Source: Tricholomella constricta (taxonomy: Eukaryota; Basidiomycota; Agaricomycetes; Agaricales; Lyophyllaceae). From it: a DNA stretch of 64,000 bases. Of this stretch, positions 54,313 to 64,000 are shown one piece after another. Position numbers and translations under genes: made by a program. The stretch is from NCBI GenBank assembly GCA_013368375.1, contig JAACJP010000012.1, forward strand, positions 186,001-250,000, written 5' to 3'. Each line of letters begins with the position of its first letter. Within the stretch, counting starts at the first letter, position 1. Under the pieces are notes generated by a model. The model made no database searches, was not told the origin of the DNA, and saw nothing but the letters and a program-made list of their open reading frames with translations.

Positions 54313-57300
54313 ATGAGCGATACGCCCAACACCCTCAAGCATCCCAATCCTCCTGCACCTCCCTCATCAGCCCCGGAGGATTCAGAGGCAGACGATAACG
54401 ATGCTTTCAACACTGCGGGTGCTAGGATCCATTTTGGACCTCTGAGGTCACCTGAGAAGAAATTTGGACCAATGATGGCGCGTCACAGTACCCTTCATCC
54501 AGGAAACTTGGGCTCGCCGGTTCAATGTTATCCTCGTCTCTCCACGCCCCAGCCTCGATCGCCTTCACCCGAGCCTATGCAACAACTGCTGCGGGAACAA
54601 GACACTATTTGGAACCAGGTACAGCAGAATATGGAGGTCACGGATGTCTCTCTATCCGGTAGAGAAACACCCGATAATGAAGAGGCGCTGCAAGACGGTG
54701 AGTCAAATTCTACATGTGCCAGCCCTGAGGCTTAATTCACCATACATGCGCGGACACAGAAGTGTCGTCCGCTCTAGCAATCAAGATCAGTCGGGCCCAT
54801 GATAACCCTTCCCCTCCACCCATCCCTCCGACAGCCCTGCCGTTAATTGACCTTGCTTCTCCCTCACCCGGTCTCCCGTTCCTCGCTTTCGGTGCCTCTC
54901 AACTTGCTGCTTTAGTCGATGTTAATCAGTCGGAGGGCTCGACACCCCCTTCTTCCAGCAACGTCAGTCCAGGACTATCTAGAGATCGTTCACCTACACC
55001 CTTGACAACTCCTAATGCCACGCAAAGAGGAAGCCAGCCCGATCTCATATCCTTCGAGTCGTTCTCTACACCAGCTGCCGTTTTTCGTGTCATATCTCCA
55101 CAGGCTTCCACATCGAAGCTGCAGTCCTCCAGTGATAATCCTTCCGTGGACGATCTGTTCTTGCAAACTCCCAGCCTCCGTTCTTCTGAGAGGGGAGGAT
55201 CTTCACCTCAGGTGGCTCCCATGGTTGTAGTGGAATCCACTGAGACCGAAAATTGGAAAGGAAAAGGGAAGGCGACCATTAAGGCGGTTGAGGAAAACAA
55301 GGAAGACGAGCCTGTCCTCGATTCCTCGTTGTTCCCCGCCTCTGAAGGTTCTTATGGAGGCTCTTCGAGATCTTCATCACCTATGACCCTTGACGTGACC
55401 GGAGAAGATGTACGCACACCCACTCAACGCTCAACTCGACCTCGTCGCAGCGGCACACCATACCGAGCTGCAGATAGCAGGGAAGACCATGACATGTCGG
55501 ACGCCACACAGTATTCTGAAGCCGAAGAGAAACTGGGCGAGAATACCCAACTCCTATCCGACCAAGAGAGTGGGAAAGAAGACGGGAGCACACGCGACGA
55601 GAAAAAGGCAGCAGGAACGGTGCGGAGCATCCAGATGAATTCCACACCGAAGTCCGTCTTCCATCGTGAATTAGGATCTCTTTCTCCTACTTCTACTGAC
55701 TTGCTCAGTTCGCTGGTTGCTTCTCCTTCAAGGCAGCGCCTTCCTTTTTCGCTTACCATCCCAGAAAGTGCACCTACCAATTCTAAACCTGAAGATCTAC
55801 CGCGGCGTCCATTCGCAATATTTCCCCAACTACAATTGCCACAGACACCCCAACGCTCCACAAGTCCAATTCGTTTTGCGAGTCCGTCACGATCGACGGC
55901 GCAGAAATCAGCAGCCGCTCGATTGCAACTGATGACTATGGATGATCCCAACCGCACCCCCGCACGGCGAATACTGATGGCAGAAGCAGTAGCGCAGGGC
56001 TACGTGGTGTCTCCGTTAAAGGGCTCGCGGCCGGCCGTTGGTCACAGACCGGGGCTAGACGTCCCGCAGACGCCATATCTATCGATACCCCTCACCGACA
56101 GTCCAGCCAGAAGGATAGCAATATCGGATGCGACTCTGCCAGCAGCGCAAAAGAAACAAGGTATTAGGTTTGGAAGTCCCTTTCGGGGTGTTTCGAAGGA
56201 GCGATCTGGGTCAATAGAACCTCCTCTAACTGCGCCCGGGAGTAAAGCTCGAGACAAGGGTAGCTCGACACCTCCGTCGCCACCAGCCACAGACTCGTCA
56301 ACTTTGTCGCGGACTGGGCCATCAACCGCTGCTTCCACGTCGAGGTCTGACAGTCTCCCATTTCCTTTAGTCTCTTCACGAAAAGAGCATCCGGCGTCAA
56401 TACCCGAGGAGATAAAAAAGGAAGGCGACGTTACTATGGCTAGTCCTACGAAGCCTGGTCGAGTTTTGTCGAGTCCGGCAAAGTCGAGCTTGAAGCAGGC
56501 AACTAGTAGGATCCCAAGAACCGTCAAACCCTATGCGAGGCCAGCTCCTAAAGCAAGCAATAAGGGAAAGACGGCTATCATGAGAGCAGTGAAATCAAAT
56601 ACCGAAATTAGCAAAACTACTGCGGTAAGTAGGTCTCAACTTGCGCGCCGTTTCCTTTATTAATCTAGCGACACCTTCACCAAGACTATTCATAAGGCAC
56701 TTCCGGAGATAGGGTCCAGCTCTGACGACTTCAAACATGAGGAGCCGGTCGCCACAGTTCGCAAGAGAGCCCCCACTACATCGACGCTCGAGCGCAGACG
56801 TGTCGTGCCTGAGAAGCTTTCTCCTCTGAAAACTCGTCCTGTTGTAGTACTACGACAAGTGCCTCGCGTTGCTGGACCGAATATTGCTTCCACTTCCAAA
56901 CAAGCTCCCCTTCCGTCTATTGCCTTTCAGGCGAAGAAACCCCCTCAACAAATACGACGAGTCATCGATCGTCCCCCAGAATCGCAGCCTATTCTTCAGG
57001 CACATCCTAGCCAACGATCTGAACCCTCTACATCAACGGAACCAAGCCAGCCAGCGCAGGCAGGTCCTGCAGATGAGGTTATCGACATAGAGGCTATTGG
57101 GCATGATGGCACGGAAACAAACAGGCCTGAAACTGTGTTAGCTGAGAAAGCCTTGCCGTCCTCGCCTAACCCAGAAGGAGATATAGCTGCGCCACAGCCC
57201 AATATTCCTGAAGGCGTCCGGCGAACAACACGTGTTCGAAAGGCTATCAATCCTACAACAGTCGCAGACGTTTTCGGCAGTTCCGAAGCGCGACCGCCTC

Positions 57301-58121
57301 GCCGCAAAGCCACCGCCCAGACTTCCGTGCGGCCAGTTACTACGTTTATGGGAATGAGCGCGACGGCTTTGAAAGCTCTCACAACGTCAAACACCGTGCG
57401 GAACCAACGATATTTGGCTGCGAAACTCGAGACCGAGGTCATCAGAAAAGAAGGGGCGCGGCCAGAAAGTCCGGCTGTCAAGATCAGAACGATCTCGCAG
57501 CGCCAACAGGACGAAAAGGGCAAGCAGCGAAAAGAGCGGGCGCAGAGGAGAGCGCGACGAAGTGAAGACGGAACGGGATATCAGAGCGACGAGATGGATG
57601 GGCGCGGTGATGGCCATTCCGATAGCGGAGCTGACTCGGATGAGGAAAACAGCAGTCCTGCTCCGCAACGACACAAGAGGGGACCAGGCGATGAAGATGA
57701 TTACCAGACCCCAGTGAGGAAGCTGAAGCGGCTGAAACTCGGGGTGGACATCGGGGACGACTCGAGGGAGAAGGAAAGGCGGGTGAAATGGGATCGAGGG
57801 TTATTCACCACCATTTATCTCGATGAGGTGAAACTGGGAACGCGACGACTATCGAAAGAAAACATTGCTACGAAGGGATGCCTTGCACCAACAGCCAAGG
57901 TTTGTTTTTCTATGCAGAATGTATACTTGCGACCTGACATCTTTTTGTATTAGGCGCTTCCTTTGGATAACCTTGGCAATCTTCCCGATTCTCCCTTGGC
58001 AGAACTTGTTGAGGAGAGTGTAGTGGTCAAGAAGTTCGTTTATGACAACGATGTCGAACCTGTGCCAGAAGTCATTGTCGTAAAGAACACGAGGTTGCGA
58101 AACAAAAAAGGGAAGAGCTAG
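54313..58121 (+). CDS. Unrecognised 1206-residue disordered, Ser/Thr-Pro-rich protein
   Basis: Four exons (54313-54697, 54760-56624, 56697-57899, 57954-58121) join exactly in frame. Almost the whole chain is low-complexity Ser, Pro, Thr and basic residues, with very many SP/TP pairs (PLRSPEKKFGP, RPRRSGTPYRAAD, FGSPFRGVSKERSGS). The more ordered parts are near the C-terminus: VRRTTRVRKAINPTTVADVF, PVTTFMGMSATALKALTTSN, RQQDEKGKQRKERAQRRARR, then KLKRLKLGVDIGDDSREKER and GLFTTIYLDEVKLGTRR. Lys/Arg clusters suggest a nuclear protein and a target of CDK-type kinases; this is inference. I do not recognise the family. The antisense frames of 60 to 177 codons are shadows. Divergence in such proteins would make homology search depend on the C-terminal blocks. 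Confidence 0.75.
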
Positions 58122-58204
58122 AGCGGTAATCGGAAGTTCACACATTCACGCCATTTATTTGCTATTGATCTGTATGATGGGTATCTACACAAAAACTACA
58201 TTCC

Positions 58205-59332
58205 TTACTTTGGGCTACGATAGTTAATACCAGCGCTAGCCTGGTTGACGGGAAAGACCAGAACTTCGGCAATGTTTACGTGAGGAGGTCGAGCGGCAGC
58301 CCAAACGATTTCTTCTGCAATATCGCCTGCGGTCACTATCGAAGGGGGTTAAATGGTCGATAGAGATGGTAGCAGGAAACGACATGCATGGTTGGAGTCC
58401 TTCGTAGACCTTAGAGGCGGCGCCCGTGTCTCCTCGGAAGCGAACGATAGAGAATTCAGTTTCAACCATGCCTAAAGATGTGTTATACCATGGAAGGATG
58501 GAATATGCAGTTGTTCAAACCAGGTTGTATTTCGGTCACCCTGATTGGAGTGTTGACCAGCTCCCTCATCAGCGATCCCGTAAAGGCATTGACCGCATGT
58601 TTGGTGGCAGTATAGATGCTACCGCCAGCATATGGTTCTCGGCCTGCAATGGAACCAAGGTTGATAACATGTCCCGCCTTTCTGGCCTTGAATTCTGATG
58701 GATCGGGTCAGAGACCTGTTCGGGACATGATTTCTCAGACTCACTCCTGACCAAGGCTTGAGTGACTGAGATCAAACCAAGGACGTTGGTCGCAAACATC
58801 CCCTCGATATCCGCATCGGCGATATCGCCTACATGCTCGAGACCAAGGACGTATCCCGCGTTATTGACTGTCAGAGCACGTTAACGAGCAGACCAGGTGT
58901 GATTAGTAAGATCCGACGCGTTACCTAGCACGTCGACGTCCTGAAGATCTTGCGGGACTTTGTCCCATAATGCAGCAACCTGGGTTTTATCCGATACGTC
59001 CAGTTGTACACTGGCGAATTTGCCTCCCTGCTGAAGGCCAGATTCTTTGTGGGCTGCAACACAAGCATCAGACACTGTCTTGAGGGCGTCCGCGCGACGG
59101 GCCACGAGAATCACGTTGGCTCCTCCCTAAGCAACGTATCAAGGAACTCGATTAGCATCCATGGTCCTTATGACTTACTTTTGCGAAGAGAATTGCCGTG
59201 GCCTTGATACGTGCGCAGTTAGAGTGGTGCTTTGAATTTAGGAAGTGTGTGGCTCACAGCACCAATACCACTGCTGGCCCCAGTGACCAGGACTGTCTTC
59301 CCGAGCAGGCGTGTAGCGTTGAATACGGACAT
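58205..59332 (-). CDS. Short-chain dehydrogenase/reductase (YdfG/YMR226C-like, NADP-dependent)
   Basis: The ATG at 59332 reads [20 protein letters not shown], continuing SGIGAATAILF after an intron: the TGxxxGIG cofactor loop. [20 protein letters not shown] and [18 protein letters not shown] follow, then [55 protein letters not shown] and [18 protein letters not shown] (catalytic Ser, YxxxK). [40 protein letters not shown] and [19 protein letters not shown] close it. The last blocks match the YMR226C/YdfG group, NADP-dependent 3-hydroxy-acid (serine, L-allo-threonine) dehydrogenases. The Arg in VARRAD fits NADP preference. About seven introns, stop at 58205. Confidence 0.9.
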
Positions 59333-59465
59333 ATCTAAGTCAGTGTGTGGACGTTGAGGTTTAAATGATAGTCAGTCCTGGTAATCGATCTTGTTCCGGA
59401 CCGATAGATGCGGGCCTCACGCGGGTCCGGAACTAAAATCAATTATAATATCTTCTCTGTCACAA

Positions 59466-61128
59466 ATGAATGCCGCTGGTCAATCCCATCCTCACTGGCA
59501 AGCTCTTCTTGCATGGTTGAACACACATGGGATGAATACATCGCCGGAGGCGATGCTGGTGCAGGCAAAGTCAAGCCCTGGTTTGTGCTACTACTTTCAT
59601 TTTTCGTCAAGCCGCCACATAAAACCGTCTCTTTAGGTGCTGGTCATGGATTGTTTGCGCTTCGGTCCGTTGAACCTGCAACTGAGATCCTTTCTATACC
59701 ATCGAGTGCGCTGTTGAACAGTGCTACACTCTCGCCTTGTTACCCTCGAGCACGACGATTGCTGTCGGCCACCCAATTGATCTCTCTGCATCTTTTCCTC
59801 TATCGCCCCACAGGCTCTCAAGCATCCACTGACCCTTTATTTGGACCGTACATCTCTGTACTACCTCGAGAATTCGATTCTCATCCATTGACATGGATGT
59901 TGAATAGTCAAAACGAACACAACGATGTCGGCCGTGCGCTCCTGATCACTTTACCTATAAGCGTCATGTGTAACCTGCGTAAACTTGCCGATCGTTTCAA
60001 GGCAGATTGGAGAATTGTTCAGCAATATCTAGTTCGTCTTATCGGATGAATCCAACCCCTGATATTCTCTAACTCTGTATGACATTCAAGAAAGACACCA
60101 TATTCGAACATCCTATTTCTGAGGTGGCTGAACCAGTCCTAGAATCGCTTCAGTCCAAGCTTCCGGGCTGCCAGGAAGATTATTTATGGGCCTGGCTAAA
60201 TGGTTTGTGGATTCTCGACATAGCACGTGTATATGTCCTGAAAATACTTGCAGTGAACACTCGATGCCTCTACCACCGCCTTGAGCAATCGCCCTCGGAT
60301 CAAAATAATCTAACACTTTGTCCCATTCTGGACTTCGCAAATCATACCACCCGCTCAAACAACATGTCGCCACAACGGTTGATGGCCGATAAAACAGCTG
60401 CGCCACCTAAAATGTTCGAGCGCGATTTCACTATCCTATCTCCTTCGAGCATCCCAATAAGGCAAGGCGACGAGCTTTACTTGAATTACGGCGCGCATTC
60501 AAACAGAACGTTGTTTGTCGACTACGGCTTTGTCAACCACGTCCCTAAAGATATATTCTTGCGCGGGGAAGCCCACGGGGAAAGCGATGTCCAGAGTGCC
60601 ATAGAGCGCCTGTTCGAAGCGAGAGGAGATTTGGGTACATGGATGAAGGAAGTCCTCAAAAGTGAGCGGTACTGGGGGTATGGGGTCCAAAATTACGATA
60701 ATGCTGTGCTGAATTTTTTTTCTTTCGTCAGAGATTGGACCTTACATATGCAGCCGTCACCCGCCCACCCATCTTATCGCTTGATCACAGCGCTGCGGCT
60801 TTATCACCTTTTCCCAACATCAGCCAAGAAGGTGCCTCTGGATGCCGAAGCAGCCTTGTTACCCTGGAGGGACACTCTCTCGGGAGCAGCAGAAAAGGTA
60901 TCGGAAAAGAATGAAGAAAGTTGGAGAAATACACTGCTTCAATTATGTTCAACGCTGGCCGAGGATGCAGCAACCAAGATCGTTTCATCGGACATATCTG
61001 CCGAGCCAGACCAGACGAAGTGCCAGTGGTTGCCTTGGATGAAGAAAAATATCCACATGCTTTGGGAGGAAGAGTTCTATGTTGCCAAAGAGGTGGCTAA
61101 CAGTATTCACAACGGCGAAGAATTCTAG
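59466..61128 (+). CDS. SET-domain lysine methyltransferase (Rubisco-LSMT/RKM/SETD3-like)
   Basis: The ATG at 59466 gives MNAAGQSHPHWQALLAWLNT, then a join to AGHGLFALRSVEPATEILSI, the first SET motif (xGxGLfAxxxI). LFGPYISVLPREFDSHPLTW follows. The split SET core resumes after an insert with NVNTRCLYHRLEQSPSDQNN, LCPILDFANHTTRSN (the NH..pN motif), FTILSPSSIPIRQGDELYLN and YGAHSNRTLFVDYGFV. A helical C-terminal Rubs-substrate-binding region runs to the stop at 61126. Family members methylate ribosomal proteins (Rkm1-4), actin (SETD3) or Rubisco; the substrate here is unknown. The large insert inside SET is the normal feature of this group. Three short introns. Confidence 0.88.
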
Positions 61129-62473
61129 CGCGCAGAGGTGTGACCTATATAGTGGAAAGTCGGTGTTTTCCAAAGAGTCCTCGTAACGGATGTCTTGGAC
61201 GGACGTCGAAAACCAGTGAAGGCCAAGAAGAAAAAAATCATCGAGAAAGGCCGATGGACTGGAGATCCACGGGCGGGTTTGGTATCCTCGATTACGCGTA
61301 GAACAGCTGAATTGGTTAGTATCTAGAGGAAACTAGATTTTCGGAGTGGCGTCAGAAGGGTTGACGTCGTTGAAGGGAGATGTTGGAACGTAACAAGCAG
61401 ATGATATCGTGTTTTGACAATCACGAACTACCTCGCCAGTGCACGGCGTGACAGGAGGGCTTATGCTGATAGAGGCTATATCCTAACAAGTACAGAAACT
61501 GGGAAAAATCGGTCTTTTCCATCAATAAGGCTAGCATTTTCACAACTAGAAATGCGCGCGAGGGATGCTGAGGGATGTTGAAAATCAAAGAGAGAACTTG
61601 GTATAAATTTTCGGTGAGAGGTTCCTCCGTACAAAGGGTAGTAATATCGTGACTTACATAGTCCCGACCGAACCGCGGGGCACCCGCTCCAGTCCCGATC
61701 AAGTAAGACAAGGCAAGAGAGGCCACGACTACCCGCTTGGAGCATGGCTCAACGGTCGGGCGAACGAGCTTTCCAATGGAGTCATGTGGGAAGGTAGAGC
61801 AGTTGAATTTCGTTGAAGATGCCGAAAAGGCGTGGGCGAGGCCATGACCCTACCGATTTCAAGAATCTATAATCTGGTAGATGCATTTACAAGACTGTAC
61901 AGGCTCGACGCGGAACTCAGACAAGACAAACATCATGTCGGATGGATATAGCTCAAGGATCAGAAAAGTACGGGTCCTGCGTACGGATCATCATCAAATA
62001 CCGGATCAGCATAAGAAATCAATCTAATCGAAAAAATCAGCGTTACTTGTGACAGAGAGGAAGCTAGCGCACTCAAGTTGCCCATAAGCATCTGCATTCA
62101 GGCTCTTCAGCTGTGGATTGATGAAATGTGGCTGAATGTGATGCTCGAGACGGTTTATGAGTCCCTAAATCAAGGAATGGTTGACAATGTGTGATCACGC
62201 GACCACAAGTGACGTCATTCGGCATGCGATCCCTGAATGCATGAAGGTCCTCTGAAAGGAGGCACGGGATGAGAGAGGGACACGTTTTGGGCCGTGACGG
62301 GCACATGACCCACGTTCCTTGAATTCTCTCTCCCATCATCTCCTTCACAGACGCGTTCTCGCTGGCACTACACGCGCCATAAGCTGTACATTCCGGAGAT
62401 CCTTCACTTTTGCTTTTGCCATTCTCAGGAATTCATCGAACCATTCTAATCGCCTTTCTCTGCGCTCCGCCTT
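61129..62473. other. Gene-poor region before the right-edge open frame
   Basis: About 1.35 kb. The minus-strand frame 61421-61726 (SLALSYLIGTGAGAPRFGRD) has a somewhat protein-like composition but no flanking exons that I could join; I leave it uncalled. From about 62186 there are inverted CACGTGAC-like and GTGATCACGCGACC words, which could belong to a long terminal repeat. This is not established. Confidence 0.3.
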
Positions 62474-64000
62474 ATGTCGCGTCGCGTCACTCGGTCGCAA
62501 TCTCGCGCGGCCTCTCCTCATGGCGATCCCTCCGCTCCTAGCTCTCCTCTTTCACCAGTCCCTGAACAAACATCTCGCTCCTCGTCCTCTCACGACGACC
62601 GTTCGCCTTCCGGAGGTCGATCCCACACGCATAGCGTCTCCCCGTCGCAGGATGGGGCCATTTACAGCGGCTCCAAATCGCCCGCTAGACCCCCGTTGCG
62701 TTACGTAAATCTCGGTGGCTCTTCTCTACCGGCCTTTCAGCCCCTTCCCCACTCCTCTGGTTCAAACCTTATTTCCTCTGTCCCCAATAATGTTGCACAA
62801 ACCTTTTCAACGAGCCCCCCGCCCTTACCTTCGGTCCCCGGGCTGTCCACCTCTACGCTTCTTGAACCGTTCTCTGACTCGGACATTCGGGCCGCACATC
62901 AGCACATACAGACTGTTCTCAATGCTCCACTCCCTACTCCTGCGTACAATATCCCTGCACCTCCTGGCAGCGCTTCAATGCCCCCACCTCCCACCCCCCA
63001 CGCTGGGCCGGCCACGGCTGTCTCTCCGCCCCGTCTCTCTGCTGCGGAAAAGGGCAAGGCGCCCCTGCGTCCTCCTCTCAACCCCGATGTCGTGGACAGA
63101 ATCATTGAGTCTGCGGTTCCTCTCGCCCGCAAGACCACCATTCACAGTCTTCCACCTCGCCCTACCGCACAAGGGCCCGCGGTTCTCTCGTCGTCATCGG
63201 CCCCCATCATCTTCTCTCGCCCGCCTCGCTTTGGAGCGGCCTCTGCTCCGGCCCACACCTCCTTTCCTCGTGCTCGCGCTGCAACCCCTCCCATTTCTCG
63301 CGCTCCTCTGCGACACTCTCGCTCCGGAGCTACCTTCGGCAACATAGCCCGTCCCCCTTCTCCTCTTCAGTGCCCTTCGTCCTCTGCGTACACGACTCCA
63401 CATCCTCATGTCGAGCACCCCCACTCCTCTTATAGAATTTCCAACGAATTTCCGCGTGTCCGCTTCGAAGAGCTTCCTCATGTTGACTCCCCTTCCCATC
63501 CCGCACCCCGGGAGCCTTCGCGTGCCCCACTCGACGCGTCCGCACGTCATCGCTCGCACAGGCCTTCCGAGGTCTACACCGAGCACGGTCAAGCACACCG
63601 TGACCGCATTCATGGACCTCCCCGTTCTACTGCCCTCGATTCTCATCGTGGTCGTGTAGCGGAGGATCCTCATGGTACGTCGGTTTATTCACACCGGCTC
63701 ACGCCTCTCACCTCACGCGTGCATTTAGGTCGCAGGCCTCGTCCTCACACCCACGCCCCCGCTTCTCCCGCTCCGCATGATAGAAGTCGCATGCGTCAGC
63801 ATGCCCGCGTTCCTTCTGAGGAAGAATCACTTTCTTCTCATTATGAACGGGGCAGTCTTTCACGCTCTCGTCGCCGTGCCCCTTCCTTCGCAGAGGACAC
63901 CTCGGACTCATTCAGGGAGCCCTACAATGGCCCCGCTTACGCTCCCGCTCCGGATCGGCGGCGGGACCACTCGTCTCGCGCGACGGCTGTCCCAAGTCAT
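62474..64000 (+). CDS. Ser/Pro/Arg-rich open frame running off right edge, possibly gag-like
   Basis: From the ATG at 62474 the frame stays open for 509 codons to the window end: MSRRVTRSQSRAASPHGDPS, SDSDIRAAHQHIQTVLNAP, NPDVVDRIIESAVPLARKTT, VPSEEESLSSHYERGSLSRS and FREPYNGPAYAPAPDRRRDH. No membrane segment or known domain appears in this part. GTACGT at 63675 to TTTAG at 63728 (54 bases) could be an intron that keeps the frame. Codon use is strikingly C-ending (TCT/CCC/CGC rich) compared with all neighbours. Basic-acidic Ser/Pro-rich N-termini of this kind are common in gag proteins of fungal LTR retrotransposons, and the gene-poor DNA upstream fits, but the capsid, zinc knuckle and pol would lie beyond the edge. 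A host disordered protein is an equal alternative. Confidence 0.5.
   Translation, partial: MSRRVTRSQSRAASPHGDPSAPSSPLSPVPEQTSRSSSSHDDRSPSGGRSHTHSVSPSQDGAIYSGSKSPARPPLRYVNLGGSSLPAFQPLPHSSGSNLISSVPNNVAQTFSTSPPPLPSVPGLSTSTLLEPFSDSDIRAAHQHIQTVLNAPLPTPAYNIPAPPGSASMPPPPTPHAGPATAVSPPRLSAAEKGKAPLRPPLNPDVVDRIIESAVPLARKTTIHSLPPRPTAQGPAVLSSSSAPIIFSRPPRFGAASAPAHTSFPRARAATPPISRAPLRHSRSGATFGNIARPPSPLQCPSSSAYTTPHPHVEHPHSSYRISNEFPRVRFEELPHVDSPSHPAPREPSRAPLDASARHRSHRPSEVYTEHGQAHRDRIHGPPRSTALDSHRGRVAEDPHGTSVYSHRLTPLTSRVHLGRRPRPHTHAPASPAPHDRSRMRQHARVPSEEESLSSHYERGSLSRSRRRAPSFAEDTSDSFREPYNGPAYAPAPDRRRDHSSRATAVPSH

Noticed and set aside
55424..55957. 177-codon minus-strand frame
   Set aside because: Antisense shadow of the Ser/Pro-rich unknown protein; low-complexity coding often leaves the opposite strand open.
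61421..61726. 101-codon minus-strand frame with SLALSYLIGTGAGAPRFGRD
   Set aside because: Looks mildly protein-like, but I found no start, flanking exons or family, so it is not called.
62715..63347. 210-codon plus-strand frame (and 159-codon minus frame) at the right edge
   Set aside because: Shadows of the longer frame that starts at 62474 and has no stop in the window; C-rich codons keep several frames open.
1..64000. A biosynthetic or defence gene cluster
   Set aside because: The neighbours are unrelated housekeeping genes; no synthase, transporter and regulator grouping, no NLR-type genes and no CRISPR-like repeats were seen.

Overview
The window is nuclear DNA of a filamentous basidiomycete, most likely an agaricomycete. 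Nearly every gene is cut by several introns of about 46 to 68 bases with GT(A/G)xGT donors and short pyrimidine-poor acceptors. Genes lie 50 to 800 bases apart on both strands, and the recognisable proteins (beta-adaptin, Noc3, Vps23, TEA factor, XMAP215, MetAP1, eIF2B-alpha and others) are single-copy eukaryotic housekeeping genes of fungal type. There is no operon logic and no evident biosynthetic cluster. I saw no rRNA, tRNA or CRISPR array.

Layout. 1-8 kb: the 5' part of an armadillo-repeat gene (-), an OTUD6-like deubiquitinase (+), AP-1 beta-adaptin (-), an Rmp1/NEPRO-like gene (+) and a GPI-type cupredoxin protein (-). 8-20 kb: a Mso1-like Sec1-binding protein (-), sulfide:quinone oxidoreductase (+), a Man1/Heh inner nuclear membrane protein (+), ESCRT-I Vps23 (-) and a TEA/ATTS transcription factor (+). 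19-36 kb: Noc3 (-), then a head-to-tail run of APC5, an XMAP215-type TOG protein and a Gat1/Sct1 acyltransferase (+). 36-46.8 kb: MetAP1 (-), an unrecognised single-exon gene (-), eIF2B-alpha (+), an 86-residue cysteine-rich protein in six tiny exons (+), a cyclin K/T-like gene (+) and an unrecognised gene of possibly fungal-restricted type (-). 48-61 kb: mitochondrial bS21 (-), an RWDD1/Gir2-like gene (+), an Eht1/Eeb1-like hydrolase (-), a CCCH zinc-finger protein (+), a 1206-residue disordered nuclear-looking protein (+), a short-chain dehydrogenase (-) and a SET-domain methyltransferase (+). 61-64 kb: a gene-poor stretch, then a C-rich open frame running off the right edge that may be the start of a retrotransposon gag.

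The genes serve separate core processes: vesicle coats and ESCRT sorting, ribosome biogenesis, translation initiation, cell cycle and microtubules, and lipid synthesis. Most interest lies in gene structure. Conserved frames require several GC-AG introns, there are micro-exons of 8, 12 and 15 bases, a zinc finger is assembled from small exons, and the small cysteine-rich gene cannot be seen by ORF scanning. Exon joins were worked out by hand from splice motifs and reading frame. Start and stop positions are firmer than individual internal junctions.
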